A stretch of DNA of 44,189 nt from a bacterium (GTDB taxonomy: Bacteria; Patescibacteriota; Minisyncoccia; UBA6257; JAGOQP01): the NCBI GenBank assembly GCA_021814445.1, contig JAKAIF010000003.1, positions 1-44,189 of the forward strand, written 5' to 3'. The position numbers and the translations under genes are program-made. Positions within the stretch are counted from its first letter, which is position 1. Each line of letters begins with the position of its first letter. Shown one piece after another: positions 1-10,004 of the stretch. The notes below the pieces were generated by a model. That model made no database searches. It saw only the letters and a program-made list of their open reading frames with translations, and was not told the origin of the DNA.

Positions 1-4
1 ATCT

Positions 5-25
5 ACGATCGTCAAAAACTTTGGC
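5..25. repeat. Partial copy of dispersed palindrome (ACGATCGTCAAAAACTTTGGC)
   Basis: 21 nt identical to the right half and centre of the palindromes at 14889 and 30363; the left half is not conserved. Confidence 0.7.
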
Positions 26-48
26 CTTTTGGCCTTAATTTATTTTTA

Positions 49-1026
49 TTATTGTGTTTGTTTTTCTATATACGCACGAATAGCGCTGTACTTTTCAAAT
101 CCCTCGGTGGGAATAAGCACCGAAGAATATAGCGTTGAGGTTGGTCCTTGCACGGGAACAAATGAGGTGATGAATAACTTTGTCGTAAAATCAAGCACTA
201 CATTCTTTGTTTTAATACTGGATAATTTTCCCACCTCAGAAACATAGGGCATCATGCGCGAAATCCCAATATTCGCATGACTAAATAAATTACTATCAAT
301 AACAAATTTCTTCACCAGCGCGAGTCTATCTCCCGTTGACATCGCCTTTATCTTCTTGAGTACGCTATCAATGATCTCTTGTTGATTCCCCTCACGGAAA
401 AAATCTCCTTGGGGATTGTATCTATTACGCATCAACCACACGGCGTCTTCTCCATTCAGATGGTGCGGTCCCACATTCAATGTATATCCCGACACCCAAT
501 CAGTCGCGGGTTCTTTTAACGTGATATCAACTCCGCCTACTGCGTCCACCACCTCTTTTGCGATAGCGAGATCAATCACCACATACCCATCCATATCAAA
601 TCCTGTCATTTCGTGAGCTCGTTCTAATACCAAATCAATTTTGTTCTTTCGTAACGCTTCGTTAATTTTAAATTGTTCAGAATCACTGGCAATCCAAAGA
701 TCACGAGGAATAGAAACCAAAAATACTGTGCTTTGATCAGGATCAAAACGTACCACCATAAGAGAGTCGGTGAGAGTCCCTCCGTTATAGGCAACGCCGG
801 GTCGCCCTAACACTAAAAGCGTGATGGGTTGGGGGGAAAATATAGTATTAAAAAATCGTCCAATGCGTTGTAATCCTGTCTCCCCACTCCACGACGCATT
901 GCGCGGGGGAACCGAAAGGAGCCCAATAATAATTGCGCAGATAATTGCGGCAAGAGCAAACCATCCTAAATGTCTATTGGTAATTTTTGGATGTAAATCA
1001 CGCATGTGCTGAAAAAATATTTTCAA
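49..1026 (-). CDS. LytR-CpsA-Psr (LCP) family cell envelope protein
   Basis: N-terminal TM followed by LCP-type motifs (TDSLMVVRFDPDQSTVFLVSIPRDLWI, VDAVGGVDITL, LNGEDAVWLMRNRY). Confidence 0.88.
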   Translation of the reverse strand: MKIFFQHMRDLHPKITNRHLGWFALAAIICAIIIGLLSVPPRNASWSGETGLQRIGRFFNTIFSPQPITLLVLGRPGVAYNGGTLTDSLMVVRFDPDQSTVFLVSIPRDLWIASDSEQFKINEALRKNKIDLVLERAHEMTGFDMDGYVVIDLAIAKEVVDAVGGVDITLKEPATDWVSGYTLNVGPHHLNGEDAVWLMRNRYNPQGDFFREGNQQEIIDSVLKKIKAMSTGDRLALVKKFVIDSNLFSHANIGISRMMPYVSEVGKLSSIKTKNVVLDFTTKLFITSFVPVQGPTSTLYSSVLIPTEGFEKYSAIRAYIEKQTQ

Positions 1027-1819
1027 ATAAACTTGCCACTAAGATAGGACCCGTGCCTCCCGGAGTGGGTGTGTATAATCCTATATGATCTATAGAATCT
1101 TTTGTAACATCAAAATCTCCCACCAATTTTCCATCTGTTGTTTTACTATATCCAAAATCAATAACCCATGCGCCAGGCGCAGTATCCTTTCCTTGTATCA
1201 GAGCTCCCGCCCCTGTTCCCAATATAACCACATCACTGTTCTGTATTTCCTTTCTATTAAATCCCTTATCCAAGACTTTTACACATGGAACTTTTCCCAT
1301 AAACCATGTGCTGAGAGGACGTCCCACTAATACTCCTTGCCCAATAACCGCAACAGAAGAGATGGTTTGTATATCTTTCTGGTGTGTTTGAAAAATATGC
1401 TGTATTACCCGTACTACCGGAGGGACTATAGAATTTTTTTCCTGAAAAAACCCGCCTAAATTTCGTGCCCCTAAACAATCGATATCTTTTTGAGGAGGAA
1501 TAGTATTTGCAACATATGAAATAGAACAACCTATCGGGAGGGGAAGTTGTAGCACCACGCCTATACATCGTTTTGCCATAGCAATTTTTCGTACCCGTGC
1601 GCGCAATACATCATTCGTATCAATATCACGTACTTCGTATTTTCTCACTTCTATCCCTAACTCGCGAGCAACAGACTCTTTTTGTTTTACAAACGACTGC
1701 GCAATCATATCCGTTGAAGATACAAATATAGCAAGAAAACCCTTCGGGGTGGGTTTTTGTTTTAGATTTTCAATAATTGTATGGGCAATACCCTTGCCAT
1801 CAACAACAATGGGGTTCAT
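998..1819 (-). CDS. folD: Bifunctional methylenetetrahydrofolate dehydrogenase/cyclohydrolase
   Basis: FolD motifs VLQLPLP, VIGQGVLVGRPLS, TPTPGGTGPILVASLFEN. Confidence 0.9.
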   Translation of the reverse strand: MNPIVVDGKGIAHTIIENLKQKPTPKGFLAIFVSSTDMIAQSFVKQKESVARELGIEVRKYEVRDIDTNDVLRARVRKIAMAKRCIGVVLQLPLPIGCSISYVANTIPPQKDIDCLGARNLGGFFQEKNSIVPPVVRVIQHIFQTHQKDIQTISSVAVIGQGVLVGRPLSTWFMGKVPCVKVLDKGFNRKEIQNSDVVILGTGAGALIQGKDTAPGAWVIDFGYSKTTDGKLVGDFDVTKDSIDHIGLYTPTPGGTGPILVASLFENIFSAHA

Positions 1820-1839
1820 GAGTCAAAGTATATCACGCT

Positions 1840-3060
1840 TTATCGCGTAATAGGAAAAGTGTGTGTGAGTTTTTTAACTTCTTCTTTTATTTGGTTTGAT
1901 ATTTTTTTCTCCGCAAGAATAGTATGCACAATCCATGCAATACGTTTCATTTCTGGTGCTCCCATGCCTCGTTGTGTGACCGCATAGGTCCCAATACGTA
2001 TTGCAGATGGGCTTTGCACCGATATATCGCCCGCAATAGCATTTCTATTTGCTAAAATTTCCACTCGTTCAAGGAGGGATTCTGCCTCTCCCCCGTGCAT
2101 GCCAAACGGTCGCACATCAAGCAACAAAAGATGGCTTTCGGTTCCATCGCCCACCAGAGAACACCCTAATTTCTTAAATTCCTGCGCGAGAGTATAGGCA
2201 TTTTTTGCCACACGTATATAATATGCTTTTGATTTCTTTGCGAACTCCAATCCGACCGCAATACCGGCTATGGTATTTATGTGAGGACCTCCTTGCATAC
2301 CAGGAAATACAGACTTTTGTATTTTTTCTGAGAGTGCTACACGAGACCAGATAATTGCCCCCCGAGGACCAAAAAGTGATTTATGGGTTGTACTCATTAC
2401 CACATCTGCATACGGAAATGGAGAAGCGTACACGCCCGCAGAAATAAGCCCTGCATAATGAGAAATATCGGCAAGGTGATAGGCTCCCGCTTTTTTTGCA
2501 ATAGCTCCTATCTTTTTAAAATCAATCTGAAACGGATAAGCAGAGGCTCCGGAGATAATAAGTCTTGGTTTATATTTCTTCACTAAGGATTCAAGCTCTG
2601 TATAGTTAATACGATAATTTTTATCAATGCCATAATGATGCACGGTATAGAGTTTTCCAGTAACACTCACTCTTGAACCATGTGATAAATGCCCCCCAGA
2701 GGCAAGATCAAGCGCAACAATACTATCTCCAGGAGTTAAGAGTGCCGCGTATATTTCAGCATTTGCAATTGCTCCTGAATATGCTTGTACATTCACCCCC
2801 CATTCTTGTGCAGACAAATGAAATAATTGTAACGCCCGTTGTTGCGCGCATCGCTCAACCGCATCTATAATTTCGTTCCCTGGATAATACCGTTTCGTGG
2901 GGTACCCTTCACTATATTTATCGGTAAGCACAGAGCCAAGCGCATCTAATACCGCCTGAGGGGCGTACGATTCAGATGCAATCAAATCAATCTGTGTTTG
3001 CTGTATCGCTTTTTGGCGGTGTATCAGTTTTTGTATTTCTAAATCTTTTTGCTGTTTCAT
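1840..3060 (-). CDS. glyA: Serine hydroxymethyltransferase
   Basis: SHMT motifs LIASESYAPQAVLDALGS, TDKYSEGYPTKRYYPGNEIID, PLP-lysine motif VMSTTHKSLFGPRG. Confidence 0.96.
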   Translation of the reverse strand: MKQQKDLEIQKLIHRQKAIQQTQIDLIASESYAPQAVLDALGSVLTDKYSEGYPTKRYYPGNEIIDAVERCAQQRALQLFHLSAQEWGVNVQAYSGAIANAEIYAALLTPGDSIVALDLASGGHLSHGSRVSVTGKLYTVHHYGIDKNYRINYTELESLVKKYKPRLIISGASAYPFQIDFKKIGAIAKKAGAYHLADISHYAGLISAGVYASPFPYADVVMSTTHKSLFGPRGAIIWSRVALSEKIQKSVFPGMQGGPHINTIAGIAVGLEFAKKSKAYYIRVAKNAYTLAQEFKKLGCSLVGDGTESHLLLLDVRPFGMHGGEAESLLERVEILANRNAIAGDISVQSPSAIRIGTYAVTQRGMGAPEMKRIAWIVHTILAEKKISNQIKEEVKKLTHTFPITR

Positions 3061-3138
3061 AATAAGAATGAATCAATCCTACTCTTTCACACAAAAAACT
3101 CAAGAAAAATAAAATGCCTCTTGGAAAAGGGCGTTTTA

Positions 3139-3924
3139 TTAAAAATCTAATTTAAAAACTCTCTTTGTATTCTCCAATAAAATTCCCCCCATTTCTTCTT
3201 CTGGTACGTTCTTAATTTTTGCAAGCCATTCCACAACTTCTGGAATATATGAGGGTTCATTTTGTTTACCTCTATATGATTTTGGCGCAACCCACGGTGC
3301 ATCAGTTTCAGCTAAAATCCTCTCAAGAGGAATAGACGTAAGAATTTCATCAAATGATCTATTAAATGTAACGAGCCCTCCAAAAGTAAATGAGAAACCA
3401 AGCTTGAGTAATGCACGCGCATCCTCAATAGTTCCAGTAAAGAAGTGGAGAATCCCCGCTTCGGGTAATAATATATCTTTATGTTTTTCTAATATCTCAA
3501 TCACATCCGGAAACGCTTCACGACAATGGATCACCAGTGGTTTTTTTAACTCATGTACCAAGCTTATATGTAATTCAAATAATTCTTTTTGTTTCCTTTT
3601 TGTTTCACTCCCGTTTTCTTTATCTAAATTGAAATAATCCAATCCACATTCTCCTATTCCTACCACTCGTTCATCGCGCGCAAGGTTTTTTAATAGATCT
3701 ATGTCTAATTTTTTTAACGCTTCATGGGGATGATATCCGACTGTTGCCCAAACTCCCTGCGTATACGCACGCGCAAGTTCCACGGCGCGTAGAGATGATA
3801 CTTCATCTGCTCCCGCGTTAATAATTCCTATTTCTTTATCAAGAGCCCGTTGAATAACCGCGCCTTGTTGCGCGGTCTCCATCATATTTACATGCGTATG
3901 AGCGTCAATAGTATGTATGTTCAT
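3139..3924 (-). CDS. tatD: TatD family metal-dependent hydrolase
   Basis: DAHTHVNM, VGYHPHEA, GIGECGLDYF, HCREAF, LAETDAPWVAP; start placed at the internal Met (MNIHTIDAHTH). Confidence 0.93.
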   Translation of the reverse strand: MNIHTIDAHTHVNMMETAQQGAVIQRALDKEIGIINAGADEVSSLRAVELARAYTQGVWATVGYHPHEALKKLDIDLLKNLARDERVVGIGECGLDYFNLDKENGSETKRKQKELFELHISLVHELKKPLVIHCREAFPDVIEILEKHKDILLPEAGILHFFTGTIEDARALLKLGFSFTFGGLVTFNRSFDEILTSIPLERILAETDAPWVAPKSYRGKQNEPSYIPEVVEWLAKIKNVPEEEMGGILLENTKRVFKLDF

Positions 3925-3928
3925 AAAA

Positions 3929-4062
3929 AATTTCCAATTTCTAATTTGCAATTTTCATTAAATTATTAATGTAAAATTTTATACCCCTAGACAAAAATGA
4001 TCCATTGCATACATTAGATCAATAGAAAATTAATAGAAATTAGAAATTAAGAATTAAAAATT
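3929..4062. repeat. AT-rich intergenic element with imperfect inverted ends, copy A
   Basis: Ends in TTAATAGAAATTAGAAATTAAGAATTAAAAATT (4030-4062), identical over 33 nt to 11991-12023; the left end (AATTTCCAATTTCTAATTTGCAATTTT) is approximately inverted relative to it. Confidence 0.65.
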
Positions 4063-4063
4063 G

Positions 4064-5545
4064 CTATTCTGCAGCCTCTATTCTCGGGAATAACCTCTGC
4101 GCTTCTTTAATTCCAACATTCTTTCCCTTGAATGAAATATTTTTAGTTATCTTTTTTGAGGTCTCGGGCATAAATGGCTCAAGCAACACCCCCACACTAT
4201 TTACTAACATAAGTAAATTAAAAAGTGTCTTTTCGTTCTCTACAGAAGGATTCTCGGCAGACCATGGTTTTTTATCATTCACATAATAATCCGCAAACGA
4301 AATAAGAGACCAAAGTTCAGCGAGCGCGTCATTAAACCGAAACGCTTGCATATATTCATCTATAGATTTTTGAATTGCTTTTATTTTTTGTTCAACCACG
4401 AGGTCCATCATCTTGAAATCATTCCTGATGGGCTTATGAAATTTTAACGCTACCCCCGTTACCCGCGCGCATAGATTGCCCAACCCATTCGCCAAATCAG
4501 CATTGTGCCGCTCTATAAATCGCTCCTCGGTGTAGTCTCCGTCTTGCACAGAAGAGATTTCCCGCAAGAAATAGTATCGCACCGCATCGGTACCAAATTT
4601 TTCAACGAGCGTGCGGGGATGAATTACATTTCCTAAGGACTTAGACATCTTTTCTCCACTTGTGTTCACAAACCCATGTACAAATAATTTTTTGGGAAGG
4701 GGTAATTTTGCCGACAGTAACATCGCAGGCCAAATAGCTGCATGAAAACGTAGAATGTCTTTTCCAATCACCTGCACATCAGCGGGCCACCACTTCTTAA
4801 ACATTTCACTGTCTCTCCCATATCCAATAGCTGAAATATAGTTGATAAGCGCATCTGCCCATACATACATGGTTTGCGATGCATCTCCAGGAACAGGAAT
4901 CCCCCACGATAATTTTTCTGACGAGCGAGAGAAGCTGACATCATCAAGTCCTCTATCCATAAGCGCTAATATTTCTTTTGCGCGGGATTGTGGAATTATT
5001 TCCAATTCTCCAGAGCGAATCTTCTGTTTTAGAGTTTTTGTATATGCAGAGAGTCTAAAGAAATAATTTTCTTCTTCTACAAGTTCTGGTTCTCGTTGAT
5101 GAATGGGACACTTTCCTTCTACAAGATCCTTTTCAGTCATGAATAATTCACATCCTGTACAATAGAGCCCCCGATAGGTGCGCTTATATAAATCCCCGGC
5201 TTTGTCTAACTCTTTCCACATTTTAATAACTCCTGGCCAATGTTTCTTTCTATCCTCTGTGCGAATAAAATCATCCCATGATAAGTTGAGTTCCTTTTTG
5301 AGCCTCCGAAATGCCTTACTATTTGCTTCGGCAAATTTTTTAACGGCTATTCCATGCTGTTGAGCTGTTTTAAGAACCTTGATGCCATGTTCATCGGTTC
5401 CCGTAAGAAAAAAAACGCTCTTCCCCTGTAAGCGTGCATAGCGGGCAATAACATCCGCCTGTATCTTTTCCAACATGTGCCCAATGTGTGGCTCACCATT
5501 GGTGTAGTCAATTGCAGTCGTTACATAAAATTTTTCTTTCGGCAT
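4064..5545 (-). CDS. metG: Methionyl-tRNA synthetase
   Basis: HIGH-type motif GEPHIGHML, KMSKSLGN, full-length class I architecture. Confidence 0.96.
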   Translation of the reverse strand: MPKEKFYVTTAIDYTNGEPHIGHMLEKIQADVIARYARLQGKSVFFLTGTDEHGIKVLKTAQQHGIAVKKFAEANSKAFRRLKKELNLSWDDFIRTEDRKKHWPGVIKMWKELDKAGDLYKRTYRGLYCTGCELFMTEKDLVEGKCPIHQREPELVEEENYFFRLSAYTKTLKQKIRSGELEIIPQSRAKEILALMDRGLDDVSFSRSSEKLSWGIPVPGDASQTMYVWADALINYISAIGYGRDSEMFKKWWPADVQVIGKDILRFHAAIWPAMLLSAKLPLPKKLFVHGFVNTSGEKMSKSLGNVIHPRTLVEKFGTDAVRYYFLREISSVQDGDYTEERFIERHNADLANGLGNLCARVTGVALKFHKPIRNDFKMMDLVVEQKIKAIQKSIDEYMQAFRFNDALAELWSLISFADYYVNDKKPWSAENPSVENEKTLFNLLMLVNSVGVLLEPFMPETSKKITKNISFKGKNVGIKEAQRLFPRIEAAE

Positions 5546-5574
5546 ACATTCAATACAATAGTCTTAAAATAATA

Positions 5575-6600
5575 TTACTCAACGCGTGATAGTTCTCTCC
5601 CATTTTTCTTTTTTTCGGACCAATCGTCCATAACCTCTTGAATAATGATGGCTACGGGGATCGCAATAACCGCCCCCACGAGTCCATCAATTTGAGATCC
5701 CGCTAAAATAGCGAGTACCACCATAACCGGATCAATCCCCACCACCCGTCCCACGATCAAGGGAACTAAAATATGATTTTCAATCTGATGGATAACAAAG
5801 AATAAGATAATCGCACCAACTGCAAGTGAGGCTGATTGAGGCACAATCATAATAAATGCCACAATTCCTGTTGCAATGGGTCCCGCATAAGGCACGATTT
5901 CTAGGAGTGCGGCGAAGATACCAATCACCAACGCATATTCCGTTCCCATAATAAGAAGTCCTGCAAACGTCATGGATCCCACAATAATACTTAAAATAAT
6001 TTGACTCGTAAGCCACTTCCCTAACTTGTGTTGTGTGCGTCTATATAAGTCAATGATGTATGTTTCCTTATCTAGTGGCACCATGTCGCGCACAAATCGT
6101 TCTATAGAACCCTTGCTAATGGAAAGATACAGCGAGAGAACAATTACCACAAATACTAAGACCGCATTCCCCGCAACAGCCCCTAATACATCTAAAATAT
6201 TAGACCCCCCATAAAAGAAGTTCCCAATCCAACCGCTAATATTCTGATCGAGGTTTGTAATCACCTGTGCTCCCCCAAGACTCTCTAGAAATGGAATGTG
6301 AATATCTGAGATATTCGTCATCACATATTTCATCTGAATCAACACAATAGGAACAATGGCATATAATATTAAACCAATTAACGCGACCGCGATGAGAAAA
6401 ATCATTAACACACTTAGGATGCGCGGGATGCGTTTTGATTCTAGATAATCAACAGGGCGGCGGAGCGCAGAAGAAATAATAAGCGCAATAAATGCCACTA
6501 CAAAAGTATCGCGCGCATAAAATGCGGCAATAAGTAGAACTCCCACCACAACGATTCTCCATAATGAAGCCCACGATAATTCAATGCGTCTGATTTCCAT
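5575..6600 (-). CDS. AI-2E family transporter (PerM/YdiK-like)
   Basis: Multi-TM protein with GIFAALLEIVPYAGPIATGIVAFI and the QIENHILVPLIVGRVVGIDPVMVVLAILAGSQIDGLVGAVIAIPVAI signature. Confidence 0.92.
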   Translation of the reverse strand: MEIRRIELSWASLWRIVVVGVLLIAAFYARDTFVVAFIALIISSALRRPVDYLESKRIPRILSVLMIFLIAVALIGLILYAIVPIVLIQMKYVMTNISDIHIPFLESLGGAQVITNLDQNISGWIGNFFYGGSNILDVLGAVAGNAVLVFVVIVLSLYLSISKGSIERFVRDMVPLDKETYIIDLYRRTQHKLGKWLTSQIILSIIVGSMTFAGLLIMGTEYALVIGIFAALLEIVPYAGPIATGIVAFIMIVPQSASLAVGAIILFFVIHQIENHILVPLIVGRVVGIDPVMVVLAILAGSQIDGLVGAVIAIPVAIIIQEVMDDWSEKKKNGRELSRVE

Positions 6601-6634
6601 AATTGTTTATATCATACTACAAAACAGAAAATAA

Positions 6635-6679
6635 AAAAGGGCGTCATATCTAGATGACTATAGTGATGACCACCGCCCC
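6635..6679 (-). terminator. Rho-independent terminator downstream of the M16 peptidase gene
   Basis: Minus strand GGGCGG...(hairpin)...ACGCCC followed by TTTTTT. Confidence 0.6.
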
Positions 6680-6683
6680 TACG

Positions 6684-7964
6684 CTATGCGCGTAGCATCT
6701 TTCTAAACCGAGACTCTTCTGTCTTTTTATAAGGACCCACAATAGAGAACCGCATGGTGTCCAATTTCAAAAATTCTTTTGCGACCGAATGGATGTCTTC
6801 AGTAGAAATTTGTTTCAACCTCTTGATAGTATCTTGTGGGGATTCTATCTTCCCCATGATTGTTTCTTGTTGCCCGTAATAAAATCCTAAATCACTTGAA
6901 GACTCTAGAGAAAGTAGAAACGTACCAATAGAATAGTCTTGCGCCCGACGCAATTCTTCTTTCGTGACTCCCTTGTCTACGATAGAACGCACTTCTTCAA
7001 TAATAGCCTTAATAACCTCTTGAGTTTTTCCATGATTGGTTCCTGCGTATATATCTATGAATCCATGCGTGGCATACATATTATTTGAACATCCAATATA
7101 ATACGCCGCCCCTAAATCTTCCCGCACTTTTTGAAAGAGGCGAGAGCTCATGCTCCCCCCTAATATTTTTGCAAGCATGGAAACCTGAAATCGTCTCTGA
7201 GAACTGAGGGGGATGCCATAAAATCCCATTGCGAAATGAGTTTGATCTAATTTTCGTTCAATAATAGAAATTTGTTTTCCTCGTTCTCTTATTTTAAGAG
7301 CAGGGGCCACAGGAGCACTCTTGTGGGAGCTCACCATAGAGCCAAATGCTTGCTGTACTATATGAGAAACCTTTCGTGCATCAAATGCGCCCGCTACAAC
7401 CACAATAGTATTGTGAGGCGTATAGCGCGCCTTCCGATATTGCACAAACATATTTCGTGTTGTCTGAGTGATGTGTTTTGGTGTTCCCGCAACACTCCAC
7501 CCCGCTGGCTGATCTCCATACAATCCAAGCTCAAGCGTCTCGGAAACCTTTGAGCGTGGATCGTCGTCATACATATGAATCTCCTCAATAATCACTCCTT
7601 TTTCTTTTTCCATTTCTTGCTCATCTATATGAGGGTGTAAATACAAATCAGACACCACATCAAACGCGCGTGAAAAATGTTGTGGGGCGGTTTTTGCATA
7701 ATATCCAGTTAAATCGCGAGAGGTAAATGCGTTGCTTGCCGCGCCAATCTTTTCTAACTCAATAGCAATATCAATGGGACGAGGATATTTTTCTGTTCCT
7801 TTAAAGCACATGTGTTCCAAAAAGTGGGAGATGCCACTATTTTTTTGTGTTTCATATGCCGATCCCGCGCGTACAAATACCGCCACAGCGACCGAGGGAC
7901 TTTCTGGCATGGGAACCATCAAGAGACGCAATCCATTTTTGAATTTTTTGAGTTTTGGTTTCAT
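6684..7964 (-). CDS. M16 family zinc peptidase (processing-peptidase-like)
   Basis: HxxEH zinc motif in GISHFLEHMCFKGTEKYPRP, downstream EEIHMYDDDP; start placed at MKPKLKKFKNG instead of the longer ORF start. Confidence 0.92.
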   Translation of the reverse strand: MKPKLKKFKNGLRLLMVPMPESPSVAVAVFVRAGSAYETQKNSGISHFLEHMCFKGTEKYPRPIDIAIELEKIGAASNAFTSRDLTGYYAKTAPQHFSRAFDVVSDLYLHPHIDEQEMEKEKGVIIEEIHMYDDDPRSKVSETLELGLYGDQPAGWSVAGTPKHITQTTRNMFVQYRKARYTPHNTIVVVAGAFDARKVSHIVQQAFGSMVSSHKSAPVAPALKIRERGKQISIIERKLDQTHFAMGFYGIPLSSQRRFQVSMLAKILGGSMSSRLFQKVREDLGAAYYIGCSNNMYATHGFIDIYAGTNHGKTQEVIKAIIEEVRSIVDKGVTKEELRRAQDYSIGTFLLSLESSSDLGFYYGQQETIMGKIESPQDTIKRLKQISTEDIHSVAKEFLKLDTMRFSIVGPYKKTEESRFRKMLRA

Positions 7965-8054
7965 CATATGCGCATTATTATGACACACAATGTGTAATAA
8001 AAAAATGTGCCCTTCATCATTGTATCTGACGATAGAGCACAAAACTTAGGAGGT

Positions 8055-8300
8055 CTAGGTAGAAACGCTCTGGCGAGGTTTATAAAATCGTATAACCCTT
8101 AGGTGTTCTTTTTTACTCATAACACCTGCGCACATGAGCTTACTGGTTGATTTCTTTACCTCTCTTAAAACCGGAGTTCTTGTTTTATTAATCATCTCAT
8201 CCATGAACTCCTCGCTTTTCCTGTGTTTTGAAAGATCTATAACAGGAAGAGCTTCTTGAGAGATATCTTCTACAATAAGAATAATAATTTTATTATCCAT
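8055..8300 (-). CDS. Hypothetical protein (81 aa)
   Basis: ORF on the same strand as its neighbours; no family recognised. Confidence 0.5.
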   Translation of the reverse strand: MDNKIIILIVEDISQEALPVIDLSKHRKSEEFMDEMINKTRTPVLREVKKSTSKLMCAGVMSKKEHLRVIRFYKPRQSVST

Positions 8301-8404
8301 TATGATTCCCTTTCTTGTTTGCTAACCCTTTTATATCTCACTTTATTATAAAAAACAAGAGAGCTACACACTCCCCCGTTTTTATTCTTCATACACATTA
8401 TTTT

Positions 8405-9847
8405 CTACCGAGCCTTCATTTTCTCTTCCAAGAATGCGCGCGCGTGTGCAATAGCAATACGCTCTTGTTTCATGGTATCTCTATCGCGCACGGTTATGGT
8501 GTCATCTTCTAATGTCTGGAAATCTACGGTAAAACAATACGGGGTACCAATCTCATCTTGCCGACGATATCGTTTTCCAATATTACCACTCTTATCAAAT
8601 ACCACGGGGAAAAATCCGGGCCAGCTTCCTTGCAAAACTTTACGCACCTCCTGTGCTTTTTCTACAAGCTCTGGCTTGTTAGATAAAAGCGGAAACACTG
8701 CCGCCTTGTAGGGCGCCATACGCATAGGTAGATCAAGCCATATTCTTTTTTCCTGTTCACTCGCCTCGCTGGGTGTAGCCTCCAGCGGGTCTTCACGAAA
8801 GGCGCTCGCAAGTATTGCAAGCATCATGCGTTCCACCCCCATACTTGGCTCAATCACATGCGGCACCATACGCTCTTTCGTTTCTTCATCAAAATATTCC
8901 AATTTTTGTCCGCTCCCTTTTTGATGACTTTGTAAATCAAAATCTCCCCGATACGCGAGTCCAAATAATTCTTTTCTACCAAAAGGAAATTCAAATTCCA
9001 CATCAACCGTACGCTTGGAATAATGCGCAAGCTCCTCCTTGGGAACATCAAGGTTGTGCACTTTCTGCATATCAATACCAATAGAAGCCATCCAGCCATT
9101 CATCTCTTTGAGCCATATTTCAAAATGCTCATTCCATTTTTCGCTATCTTTTATAAAATATTCAATTTCCATTTGTTCAAACTCGCGCGTGCGGAAAATA
9201 AAATTACCCGGTGTGATTTCGTTACGAAACGCTTTTCCTATTTGCGCGATACCAAATGGCAATTTTGGCGCGTAGGTGTCCACAATCTGTTTAAAATCTA
9301 CAAATATTGCCTGCGCGGTCTCAGGACGAAAATAAACCATGTTCGCTTCTTCTTCTGCGGGACCCAAGAAAGTTTTCAGCATTAAGTTAAACTGTTTTGG
9401 CGAAGACCAATCAACAATATCACACGATGGACATTTAATTTTTTCATTCATTAACAATTCTTTCTGTGTCTCTGGGTCAGCTGGGAGTATAAGGGTGGCG
9501 ACCCCTCCTTTTTTGTTCAACTCTGCTTCTGCTAATAAAATATCCGCCCGGACTCGCGCGTGACAATTCTTACATTCCACCAATGGATCAGAAAAGGTAC
9601 TCTCATGTCCACTTGCTTGCCACACCTTACGATTCATTAAAAGCGCCGCATCAAGTCCATATATATCATCTCGTTCTTCTACAAATGTCTGCCACCAGGA
9701 ACGCTTGATATTATTTTTAAGCGCCACACCCAATGGACCAAAATCCCACGCATTTGCGAGTCCTCCATAAATTTCAGAACCAGGGAAAATAAACCCGCGA
9801 CGTTTACAGAGTGATATCAGCTGTTCCATTGAGACGTTTTGTTGCAT
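8405..9847 (-). CDS. glyS: Glycyl-tRNA synthetase, single-subunit class II type
   Basis: KRRGFIFPGSEIYGGLANAWDFGPLGVALKNNI, RPETAQ, FRNEITPGNFIFRTREFEQMEIEYF, C-terminal anticodon-binding domain. Confidence 0.95.
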   Translation of the reverse strand: MQQNVSMEQLISLCKRRGFIFPGSEIYGGLANAWDFGPLGVALKNNIKRSWWQTFVEERDDIYGLDAALLMNRKVWQASGHESTFSDPLVECKNCHARVRADILLAEAELNKKGGVATLILPADPETQKELLMNEKIKCPSCDIVDWSSPKQFNLMLKTFLGPAEEEANMVYFRPETAQAIFVDFKQIVDTYAPKLPFGIAQIGKAFRNEITPGNFIFRTREFEQMEIEYFIKDSEKWNEHFEIWLKEMNGWMASIGIDMQKVHNLDVPKEELAHYSKRTVDVEFEFPFGRKELFGLAYRGDFDLQSHQKGSGQKLEYFDEETKERMVPHVIEPSMGVERMMLAILASAFREDPLEATPSEASEQEKRIWLDLPMRMAPYKAAVFPLLSNKPELVEKAQEVRKVLQGSWPGFFPVVFDKSGNIGKRYRRQDEIGTPYCFTVDFQTLEDDTITVRDRDTMKQERIAIAHARAFLEEKMKAR

Positions 9848-9885
9848 ATATGAAATAATACCGTAAAAGGTGAATAAAAAAAAGC

Positions 9886-9951
9886 CGGGTAGTGAAAGTT
9901 CGCATATTTTATTTTTCTGTCACATGGTGACAGGCGAACTTCTACTACCCG
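9886..9951 (-). terminator. Long nested hairpin ending in a T-run upstream of glyS (terminator or attenuator)
   Basis: Minus strand GGGTAGTAGAAGTTCGC ... GCGAACTTTCACTACCC GGC TTTTTTTT, with an inner CTGTCAC-CAT-GTGACAG hairpin. Confidence 0.65.
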
Positions 9952-10004
9952 TAAGCCCCCTCGATTTATAAGTGGCCTCATGCTTGCATATAATTATAAT
10001 TCTT

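Noticed and set aside
9848-10004. T-box riboswitch for glyS
   Set aside because: I could not find a convincing T-box consensus (TGGNACCGCG) or specifier loop; only a terminator-like hairpin is supported.
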